Assembly (NCBI GenBank): GCA_014607495.2 | Contig: CP053148.1 | Location: 18,538,001-18,602,000, forward strand | DNA from: Carposina sasakii | Taxonomy: Eukaryota; Arthropoda; Insecta; Lepidoptera; Carposinidae | DNA: 64,000 bases | Reading direction: 5' to 3' | Part shown: positions 11,301 through 23,300 of the stretch, in pieces | Position numbering within the stretch: the first letter of the stretch is position 1 | Layout: each line of letters begins with the position of its first letter | The notes under the pieces: generated by a model | What the model was told of the DNA's origin: nothing | What the model saw: the letters and a program-made list of their open reading frames with translations, nothing else | Databases searched by the model: none | Made by a program: the position numbers and the translations under genes

Positions 11301-14300
11301 TCAATTCCGATAAATTTGCCAGTCAGAAAGATGAATCTAACCTGCTCTAAGAAGAAAATAAAAATAATAAAAAGATAAGAGAACTCATTGAAAACATAAA
11401 AAGTGTTTTTGTGATTTTGTAGCGAATAATGGACGTGAATTATGGATATAGGTACCATCCTTTATTATTGTCTCTTTCTAATGGATATTGACATCTACCA
11501 TCAAATACCCAGAGCCAACGCTCCGCACCCTAACAGTGGAAGAATGCGAAGCGCTACTAGACAACTTGCCACAACGGCACGCGGCCATCGAGATAGCGGG
11601 GGCAAGACTGCGGATCATGCCGTGGAACCACGTCAAGGACCGCGTGACTCCGAAGCCGCCGTGCGTGTTGGAAGTCGAGCTGATGAAGGCCAGCGTTCTG
11701 GTTACCATGCCGCTTTATGCTGATCGGTGAGTTGGTATTTATTTGTGTTATATGTTGATGTTATTTTTAACAGCTAATTTTTCAATAGATAAAGCTGTTG
11801 ATTGAGCGTGACGTTAACATGTGTAAATTCCTCAAGTGTCAAAACTTTCGTTGTATCATACTAGATATCGTTTATACTGCGGTGATAGGCCAATAGTTAA
11901 GACGTGCGCCTTAATCGGAAGGCGTAGGTTCGGATCCAGTTACAGGCATGTACCACTGAATTTATTTCATGTACGGATCGTATAAAAAAATTGTCACTTA
12001 ACGATACCCGAGAAGGTTTAGCGTTAGTCGGCCGTGAAACATACGCCAAATCCTTGGCAATATGAGTTTTGAAAGGAACCGTATTGCGCCGACCTTATAA
12101 ACAATGGGATAAGGCCAGGAAGATGACTAAATACCGTTTATCTCGCAGGGTATGTTCCGCGGCGTGTCAAATGCCCGAGATGTCAGGTCCGCTATGGCAG
12201 GGCGCCCGCGTGCACGTTTCCGCGTCGTGTTCGCTCGCCGTCGGGATTTCCGCGAGCGGTGCGCCGGCACGCAAGTGCGGCCGAGCGGAATTCCGCATCC
12301 TGACGCATCGCGTCGCCAAGCCGGCGTACTTTACGCGCCGGAGCGCGGTGCTGACCAGTCTCACGGTTAAGCTGTGTGAGTGTTACATGCACTTATGTAT
12401 GTATGGGGTAGCGAGAACTGCAGAATCATGAAGACTACAAGATAAGTGACAAGTTGATAGCTTAACTCATCTAAAGATTTCATACAATAACCCTTCACTA
12501 TTCCATCTTTGTCATTAGAGTACTATAACGTTTTATTTTATAATACACATATTTCACAAGACAGTAAATCCCATATTAAGATCCTTGAGGTCTTGTGTCG
12601 TTATTTATATTATATTTATTTATCGCCAGTATTTTAATACATCATAAGATCATTTCAGACGAGGCCAACATTTGCGGATCTATGGCGCGTCTTCAAGCGG
12701 CATATGAGGTGGCTTCGTCACTGTTGAACGAGAGGATATCACTCTACTTCAAGCACACCTCGCTCTCCAAAGATGCGCTTAATGATGAAGGTATTAAGCC
12801 CTATTTTATATGTTTCATATAAAAGTTGGAAGCAGGCCGTTTTCAATCGTTCGCAGTGGATCATTATTCATCATTGAAGGAAGCTTATGTTCAGCAGTGC
12901 GCCTCAGAGAATGACCAGTTCCTTATTCGACTCTTACGACTTGCACAGAAGGATATGCAGCTGATGTATACTAGTGAAACACAGTAGTCTTACTCAGCGC
13001 AGGATAGGAATTATAAGTTAAAAAATGTTTAGGCGTAAAGGTTAGGATTATAGATTTTATTTATTTATTAAATTTGAAAACATAATACATAACAGTTCCG
13101 TTTAGATACAAGTTGGCCAGGAGTACAGGATAAGTTTGATACTAATGAATGATAATATAATAATTTAATACATACATATAATCACGCCTTTATCCTTTAC
13201 GAGGTAGGCAGAGCACCAAGGGCCGATAGAACCACATGGTGCCACTTCTGACCAATTTTGAGGGTATAGTTGAGATGTACAAGTTCGGTTAGTAGTGACA
13301 GGTGGTCAGCCCATCGCCTACAAAACACCAAGACCCTCTCGCCCCTCTACTGACTTGTACAGTATGCCCATATAAGGATAACTTTGATACTAATGAATGA
13401 TAATATAATAATTTTATATTTACATTTATTATAATTTTATTTTATGTCTGGTTCCTATTCCCAAAATATACAGAGAGTAAGATCAAGAAAGTGTTTGTTT
13501 AATATTTTTTTAGAACTGGTGGCCCTGGATATGACAATTGAAGACCTCTCATTCCGCGCGTATTTAGCGCGCAACATATTCGCTTACATCTGCACTTTGC
13601 GCGCCATCAAGGCCACGGCGCTGCATAAACCAAGTAAGTATTTCTCTCTGGCTATTGTCTATTGATTGTTGTTTTTTTTTTGCACTATCTTTCCTTTTTG
13701 GTTCAGTCTTTTTACATATAAATAAGTCTATAATCTGACTGCCATTCTTAATCCTAACATTAAACTTAGTTGTGTCTGTCCCTCTCCATTCTTAATGTAA
13801 ATAGCTGAATTTATGAGGTCCTTGATATATTATACCAATGTGAAAGTATATTTCCTTAATTAGCCGATATTAGTCCCAATCCCAGTTAGTAAAATCTATA
13901 ATCTCTCAAAATTGAACACAAAATCCAATTTAATATCTATAAAATGACGCTATGTAGTTCAGGGTATTTACATCAAACCTATTGTTATAGAAGATGGAGA
14001 GTTGAAACAAGCGTGGCTGTGTTCTGCCCCTGATAACCCGACTACCACGTAAGTATTGCCAAGAGAGAGGTGGACTATTATCCTGTTCTCGATATTAAAT
14101 TAGTAGAGTCCGTTTCATTGAATAATTCCTATGCCTGATTTCGGAACTAACATTTTTTGTATGCAGTGAATGAAAATGTGGTCATACACATAGTAACTAG
14201 CGCCATCACCGGATGAAGCATCGGAACTATACGGTGAAATGGATATAACCTTTATGAACTCTTACATTAAATAGAAAAATTTGTTGTGAGATCTCGCGAT

Positions 14301-17300
14301 TTTCTGTTCTGGCCACCCCACTTTGGGAACATATCCGTTGCTGCGTATGGCTAATTGTCTATAAACAAGGGAATGGTATCATGTAAACGAGCCTCATAAA
14401 GCACTTGTATTGTACTGAAGGCCGTTCCTGCGTATTGCGCTGCAGTGGTGCGACGAACCGATGCCGGACACGCTGGACTATCTCGGCGTGTGGACGGAGC
14501 CGTGCGTCGCGTGCGTGGACCCTCTGCTCATCGTGTGGCTGTCCTACAGCCCCGCGCTGCGCCCCATGAGCGGTGAGGGCCTTTGCACCCATGCGAAGAG
14601 CCGGACCGGGTTGCTATATTTAGCATATAGCCTTCCTCGATTAATGGCCTATCTAACACTAAAAAAAATTCAAATCGGACCAGTCGTTCCTAAGATTAGC
14701 GCGTTCAACATAACAAACAAACTTTCAGCTTTATTATAATTATTATATTATACTAGCGGCCGCCCACCACTTCGTCCGCGTGAGGGGGCATTGCACGAAG
14801 CCGGACCGGGTTGCTATATAGCCTATATCCTTCCTCGATAAATGGGCTATCTGACACTGAAAAAATTTTTCCTAATCGGATCAGTAGTTCTTGAGATTAG
14901 CCCGTTAACCCAACAAATTTTCAGCTTTATAATATTAATATACTCGTAGATAACAACCTGGGTGCAAAGAAACAATTTTGTTAGCGACTAACGAATGCCC
15001 ACAACTTCGTCTTAAATTTTGTTTTTTTTTTTTAAACATATTTCTCGTGGGATTTCAGGGAAATGCTTTGTTAATGTTACTCAAAACTCCTCAAGGTATG
15101 TCTATGTGAGATTAGCGAAATAGATTTAACCAAGGAAACGCATTGTCCCATACAAACTTTGCCCCCTTTTAGTACCTCCTCAGGGGTAGAATTTCAATAA
15201 AATCCCTTCTTACCGGATCCCTACGTCATACAAAGAATACACTGTGCATTCATCTTCGCTTCGGTGTTCGATTGTTTCGAACATCAAAACCTAGCGGGAA
15301 CATTGTTTTTATTTTGATAATGTCGCTAATGTAATTGTTATTTTTACAGAAATGCAATCGCAACTTCTCAAAAACGCATCTAGTCAGTATTACCGACATC
15401 ACACCTTGTCGGTAAGGAGTTACATTTTATATAGTCGTACATACACTTTTTAATTGTCTGTGAAATTTCTAACTGTTTTGTTATCATGTGAGAGCCTAGT
15501 GGGACAGTGGATAGCATAAACAATAGGCTTGTTTTGACTGTACTCCATAAAACCGTTGTTTCATATAACAAGGTTCTTATATTTACAGTCGTCAAACCCG
15601 CGCGGTCTCGGTCGCAGTAGCGGCTCGGGGACTCATGTTCACATGCGCCCGCGCAGCCAGGACTCCAGCGAGCCTAGTGAGAAGCCCACTGTTGAGAAAC
15701 AGGTACAGATGATCAACTACCTTCTTCACTCTTTCTTTATATTCTTTGAACGCCCGCAATTTCGTCAGCATAGACTGCAGTAGTTACGGAGCCAATTCCC
15801 TGAAAAACAAACCAACGAAAAAAACAAATAATCAAACAGTTTATTATATGTAACCACCAACTTGGTACTAATAATGGCCTTAAAACGAAATCTAGAACTG
15901 CTAAAGTCAAATTCAAAATCATTTATTCGACATGAAAGCATTAACAACTTGTTTGTCGATTGTCTAATTATATGTTACTTTCTATGTTCGCACCATGAAA
16001 TGAAACCGCTACCAAACAAAAAAGGAGGTGAATTTAAACAACCAAAAAAAAAAAAAAATCGCAAAGCTTTTGCTTTGACAATGGTCACCACCCCTAGGTG
16101 CGATTTGTTACGGTCTGTCAGGCATAAGTTAGCGATTCGGGGCTTAATAGCCACCAACGTGGAGAATCAAGAATTTTTTCATTTCTTAAAATATATTTAT
16201 TATTATTGACCGCACGATTCGAATGACTACCCTCCTGTACCCAGTGTTATGGTGTATGCTTCATCCAGGTGCAAACGGTGGAAAACTGGTGGTCAGGCGA
16301 GCATCTTCTACAAGTGTACAACCGCTTGCGTCAGTTACTGTTGAACGTGGAGATCGGACTGGTGGACGTTTACACTTGCAGCGACAGCGCATCTGCCGTC
16401 GACTGCGAGACGGTGCGAGGGGCGATGGAGAGGCACGCCAATAAGGGGCTCCGGGTGTTCGCCTTGAGGTCTGTACCGATATACACTAGACTCTAGAGAC
16501 TAGAGTATCATCATCGTCATTATGAGCCTTGAGAAATCCATAGGCCTCTCCCAATAACCTTTAATCCGACCCGCCCGTGACCTTGGCTAGGTGTGTGTGT
16601 GTGTGCGCGGGACGAGGTGCGGGGCGCAGGAGGACGTCGAGCGCTCGTTGTTCGTACGCACACACTCTCAATTTTCGCAACCGCCCTGCCCAAGTAGCAT
16701 GACCTGCGAAACACGATATGATAAACCGATTTATCGACATTTAGCCTATCAAAATACGATAAATATAGCCGCCATGATGAATTTTGTATAGACGATACGA
16801 TATCGTACGATACGATATCCGCGATGCGTGGTCATGCTAGGGGGGCTGCTTCAGCTTTGCTATAGCAAATTAGGTAATCAGCAGTGGTCGGGTATATTGA
16901 ATTAAGGTCATTGACATCAAATGTATATGTTATAATGGATACGCCTCCGAGTTTCCGGATTATTATGATAAAAATAAAATAAAAATACCGAAACTTCGAA
17001 ATTATTACATGAAACTAGTTAAAAATGTATCAATACTCTCAACGCTATGCTGCTAGTTTTTGGAAACTCCGGTACATTCCGGAAAAAATGCATGTCCATG
17101 TTATGATATCATGACGCAAGTATACCTACTCCGACCACTGGTAATCAGAGAGCCGATATTCAGCAGCTTCTTATGGTTGAAAATAACGACGACACGTTTA
17201 TCAAGCTATAGAAAACGTATAGAGAACGTTATCATACGTAGGCACATTTATGAATAACCCTATGGCCGTGTCACTGAAGAATAGTAAAAAATTTTGCTTG

Positions 17301-20300
17301 CGCTGAGCACAATACTGTACCTAATAGCATTATTAATTATTTATTCTATTATGCTACTGAATTTTCTGTATGGGCTTTGTTTTCAGTTTGGGTAAAATAA
17401 TGCTGAATTCCTCCTCTTCTAAGAAGGAGCTTTGGTTTGTGATACGTCACGATGGACCAACGTTCCTTTTGAAGGCTGAACATCAACAAAGTAAGTAAAA
17501 AAAGTTACTCGGTGATCATACAGCTGTAGCATTATATTTTTAACTTTTGCGTTTGGAAGACACTTATTCAAAACAAGGCTTTTATTCATATTCTTTGATG
17601 TATATAACATAACAGATAATTTTAAATAAAAAAATAAATGTTGAGTTTTAATATTTTCGTTCATTTGTAATTTATTTCGTATCCTTTTAATAGAATATGA
17701 CGTCAATTTACTGTATATTTGTGCACGTTAAATTTGGAAAAGTTTTTTTCAATATATTTTAATAAACCTTATATTTATCTGAGAAACGGCTTTCCGTCCC
17801 ATCGGACAATGAGAGTGAGGGAATAGAGAGTGCCTCTGTATTTGCGCACATACTTGTGCACTATAATATATTTCCTGTGTACCTGGCCAATCTCCGTAGA
17901 GATTGGTCGCCTTGGCCGAAATACGGTCGGAGTTCATCATCATCATATTTATCTGAACATTCTCAACATCCCTCCACAGGGGCCGAAGAAGACTCGTTTC
18001 CCTGGAAGATGCGTGTAACAGAGATGTCGTGCTACACTCTAGAGCTGTCCAAGATGAGAGAGAGTTCCGGCACGTCTCGCAAGTCGCAGCTCAAAGCTAA
18101 TCCGACGGTGCTGCCCAAGACTGTACTGGAGTCGGTCACCACAACCGTCACCATATCGGTGGTCACCAAGACCGCGACAAGGAAGACCAAGTATAAAAAG
18201 CCGCCGGAGAAGAAACATCACGATGTGCCCACTGAGGATGAAATGGTGCGTGGTTTTTTTAGACTCTATTTTATGTGTGTTGATAAATATATAAAAATAA
18301 ATGCTGCATATTGCCGGCAGAGTAAAATAGCACCAGCCCGCAATAATTTGCAGTAGCTCAGGGGACGGATTTACTAAAGTTTTATAATTTTTTTCCAGAA
18401 AATGAAATACTTTACAAGTGGAATAGATTTTAAGCCTACATCTCTAAAGGAGTTTGTTAGAGGACCGCTAAGGTATAGTACCTTTACGCTTAGGTATATT
18501 ATATTATGGTAAAATTAAACAAATAACTAAATTGTGGGTATTTTTGTTTATAGACGCAAAAAGAAGGATTCTATTCCGGTAAGTTAGGTTTTATAATACT
18601 TTGCCGCCTTAACCCATACTTGGCTGCCGTGCCCATTTGGGAACACTTAATTATTGAGGGTAGAAAAAAAAAGTATTGATAACAGAGGAAATATTGATAC
18701 ATTTTTGAGTAGTTCGAAGTACTCTGATTTAATTTGCAATAATAAGTTTTAGCTATAATTTGTGATTTTGTGATAGTTATTTTCTGAAATTTCTTAACGA
18801 GATCGTCGTGGAGGTATGTATTGTTTTTTAAATATTATTAAATGTAGACAAATATAAACACCATGCTTACTTAAAATTATATGAAATTCAATAAATAATT
18901 ATTGATTTGTACCATATTGCAGTTACGTATAATATGAATATAAGTTTTTGTGACATTCAAAATATTGCTGTGCCAATTTGGGTACAGTGGCCACAAGAGA
19001 ACTAATATTATCTAATTTCTTTCGGAGTTTTAAAATGAGTCGTAGGCGTAGATATAGTGCCAGTAACAACTTTGAAGGCTTAGAAAAGGCCATATATTCC
19101 ATCCTATAATTCCACCAGAACCCAGTGTTGTTACTGACGTAGAAGAGGGTTTTGATGACGATTCTCCACCTATCTTGCCGAATGATGTTCCCGGAAATGT
19201 TGAGGTATTTGTCCGCAATGTTGGTGTTCTTTCGGATTCAGAAAATAGCAGCGATGGTGAGCCATTAGCTACCAAAAGAGCCCGAATTAGATACAATCTA
19301 CCTCAAGCAAATTATCACCCAAATATACCAAGTTCCTCCACATCGAATACTCCAGTTTGGCGTTAGTGTACCCCAAATTATACAAACTCCTATACAGAAA
19401 CTGACAGTCAAATACAAAATGAGAGCCGCGTGAAAGAAGCAGTGAAAGATCTTGCTCCTGTAAAAATATTTGAAATGTTTTTTGATGATGAAGTATTTGC
19501 CATGATTGCCGACTATAGTAACTCATACGCTAATCAAAATAATAGTACGAATAGTACGAAAACTTGCGGATATGCTTATGAAAAAGTTCAACTAGTGGAA
19601 TACTTTCCATGAAAATATTTCCATGCTCTTCTGTGCTGCTCTGGGAGTGAAAAAAAAAATATAATACTACAGCTGCTTCTCTTCCCGGGCATACTGTACA
19701 AGTAGAGGGACAAGAGAGTCTTGGTGTTTTGTAGGCGATGGGCTGACCACCTGTCACTACTAACCGAACTTGTACATCTCAACTATACCCTTAAAATTGG
19801 TCAGAAGTGGCACCATGTGGTTCTGTCGGCCCTTGGTGCTCTGCCTACCTCATAAGGGATAAAGGCGTGATTATATTATATATGTGAAATATTTCCATAG
19901 ATGAATCCATGGTGAAATATTACAGTCATCATTCGGCAAAACAATTTATTAGAGGGAAACCCGTTCGTTTTAGGTACATAATTTTTTTTAAACGAAAAAC
20001 CGACTTCCTCCCAAAACTCGAGCTTACTAAAGTAAAATTTAACTAAAGGGCAAATATATATTGCGTTAAGCCGTGTACGAAGTTTAGGAGGCATAATATT
20101 GTCAGATTTAAATAATTTTTATATAAAATAGGCCACATGACAAAAGAGAAAAAGGACTAGGCTTCGAAACTTTACGTCTGACAATATGATGATTATGATG
20201 ATAATGATGACCTCCGACCAATTTCGGTCATGGCGACCACTTCTACTCTAGATATTACTAAGTTGGCGTTCATGCGCTCGGAGATGGCTTACATTTACAT

Positions 20301-23300
20301 AGCCAATCTTCGCCCTGAACGCCCGCGCACACAGAGGACAGGTTAGTGCGCCATTATTGTATTATAGATAATGGCAGCAGGAGGACGAGTCTTTAGTTCA
20401 TCACGTTTAGCGTCAAGGTCAGCTTGACGCTGCTCCTCGAACTCGTGTACTTGCTTTATCACCGTCCTGCGCCACTCTGGTCGTTGTGCTGACAAAACTT
20501 CCCATTTAGATGGATCTATATTGCATCTCTTCATGTCTTTTCTGAACATCTTTGTATCTGAGGTGTTGCCCGCCGCGTTTCCGCTTGCCCTCCTCTAGTT
20601 CAGAAAAGAAGATGCTCTTAGCCAATCTCTCCTCCGCCATACGAGACACATGACCGCACCACCGAAGCTGCCGACGCATTAAGTAGGCCTCAATGGCACT
20701 TACATTGGCTCTTCGCAATACTTCAGTATTACGCACTCGGTTGGACCATCTGATTCTCATGATGGATCGGAGGCACTTGAGGTGGAATCGATCCAGAGTG
20801 CGTATGTGGCGACGGTACATGCACCACGCCTCGGAGGAATATAAGAGATTTGGCAGCACAACAGCCATGTACACACTTATTTAAGCAACATATAATTACA
20901 CTCCTTCTTCCTGCCCTGTTCCCAATCATTTGGGGTCGGTGCAATATGTAGGTACTCTTTTTTCATTCATCCCTATTATCCGTCATCTCGTTATTCTCAT
21001 GTCTACCTCTTCCTCTATAACCATCTTACTTCGGACACGGCTTAACGCAACATATAATTTAATGACTTAACACAATTATCTTCATCTTCATAAGCCTATT
21101 GCAGTCCATTACTGGACGTAGGCCCCCCCTGCCATAGGGGGATTTTGTTACTAAAAAGTTCCACTATCTGTTTTTCGGCGGCTCCATCATCAGACCCTCG
21201 TTTCCTTTATATTATGTGTAGCTGACCAAAATTCTCTATAAAAATATAAAAACAGACTACTCGTGCCTTTTATATTTGAAGATATCCCTAGATTCCTTAG
21301 AGATTCCATCATCAGATGTTATGTTTTATATGTAGGTGATCAAAACGCTCAGTAAAAGTATAAAAACAGACTACATGTGCCTACAATATTCGAGGATTGC
21401 CCTCGATTTCTCCAAGATCCCATCATCAGATCCTGATATGGTGAATATGGGACCAACCTGGAAGTATACCATGACCAACTATAAAAAAAAATTGAAATCG
21501 GTTCATAAATGACGGAGTTCTGAGGTAACACACATAAAAAATAAAAAAAATAAAAAAAAACATACAGACGAATTGATAACCTCTCTTTTTGAAGTCGGTT
21601 AATAATTTTTTTAAAACGAAAAACCGACTTCCTCCCAAAACTCGAGCTTACTAAAGTAAAATTTAACTAAAGGGCAAATATATATTGCGTTAAGCCGTGT
21701 ACGAAGTTTAGGAGGCATAATATTTATATAATTTTTATATAAAATAGGCCACATGACAAAAGAGAAAAAGGACTAGGCTTCGAAACTTTACGTCTGACAA
21801 TATGATGATTATGATGATAATGATGAACTCCGACCAATTTCGGTCATGGCGACCACTTCTACTCCTAGATATTACTAAGTTGGCGTTCATGCGCTCGGAG
21901 ATGGCTTACATTTACATAGCCAATCTTCGCCCTGAACGCCCGCGCACACAGAGGACAGGTTAGTGCGCCATTATTGTATTATAGATAATGGCAGCAGGAG
22001 GACGAGTCTTTAGTTCATCACGTTTAGCGTCAAGGTCAGCTTGACGCTGCTCCTCGAACTCGTGTACTTGCTTTATCACCGTCCTGCGCCACTCTGGTCG
22101 TTGTGCTGACAAAACTTCCCATTTAGATGGATCTTATATTGCATCTCTTCATGTCTTTTCTGAACATCTTTGTATCTGAGGAGTTGCCCGCCGCGTTTCC
22201 GCTTGCCCTCCTCTAGTTCAGAAAAGAAGATGCTCTTAGCCAATCTCTCCTCCGCCATACGAGACACATGACCGCACCACCGAAGCTGCCGACGCATTAA
22301 GTAGGCCTCAATGGCACTTACATTGGCTCTTCGCAATACTTCGGTATTACGCACTCGGTTGGACCATCTGTTTCTCATGATGGATCGGAGGCACTTGAGG
22401 TGGAATCGATCCAGAGTGCGTATGTGGCGACGGTACATGCACCACGCCTCGGAGGAATATAAGAGATTTGGCAGCACAACAGCCATGTACACACTTATTT
22501 AAGCAACATATAATTACACTCCTTCTTCCTGCCCTGTTCCCAATCATTTGGGGTCGGTTCAATATGTAGGTACTCTTTTTTCATTCATCCCTATTAACCG
22601 TCATCTCGTTATTCTCATGTCTACCTCTTCCTCTATAACCATCTTACTTCGGACACGGCTTAACGCAACATATAATTTAATGACTTAACACAATTATCTT
22701 CATCTTCATAAGCCTATTACTGGACGTAGGCCCCCCCCTGCCATAGGGGGATTTTGTTACTAAAAAGTTCCACTATCTGTTTTTTGGCGGCTCCATCATC
22801 AGACCCTCGTTTCCTTTATATTATGTGTAGCTGACCAAAATTCTCTATAAAAATCTAAAAACGGACTACTCGTGCCTTTTATATTTGAGGATATCCCTAG
22901 ATTCCTTAGAGATTCCATCATCAGATGTTATGTTTTATATGTAGGTGATCAAAACGCTCAGTAAAAATATAAAAACAGACTACATGTGCCTACAATATTC
23001 GAGGATTGCCCTCGATTTCTCCAAGATCCCATCATCAGATCCTGATATGGTGAATATGGGACCAACCTGGAAGTATACCATGACCAACTATAAAAAAAAA
23101 ATTGAAATCGGTTCATAAATGACGGAGTTCTGAGGTAACACACATAAAAAATAAAAAAAAAAATAAAAATAAAAAAAAAAACATACAGACGAATTGATAA
23201 CCTCTCTTTTTGAAGTCGGTTAAAAAACTGGGTAGCAGCTTAGTGCTTGGGGATATTGTTACAGCTTCGACATTTATTGTGGCAAACCTGCTAATTCTAA

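Larger units (their letters stand above)
19995..23222. repeat. Tandem 1.62-kb duplication (19995-21602 and 21619-23222)
   Basis: The two units run in the same order with period 1,624 and differ by few substitutions and small indels (for example ten bases lost at about 22709). Each begins 'aaaaccgacttcctcccaaa' and ends 'ttttgaagtcggtt', so each unit has inverted AACCGACTTC ends. Each carries a reverse LINE 3' part, a SINE-B scrap and a shared AT-rich tail. Confidence 0.92.

Noticed and set aside
11880..11945. A tRNA gene
   Set aside because: A- and B-box-like words are present but no complete cloverleaf with acceptor stem; treated as a SINE head.
12167..12392. Minus-strand Arg-rich frames over exon 13
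   Set aside because: GC-rich exon shadows; the plus frame fits splice phase and homology.
13963..14048. Alternative exon 16 start after ttcag
   Set aside because: Shifts frame and reaches a stop; kept only as a splicing observation.
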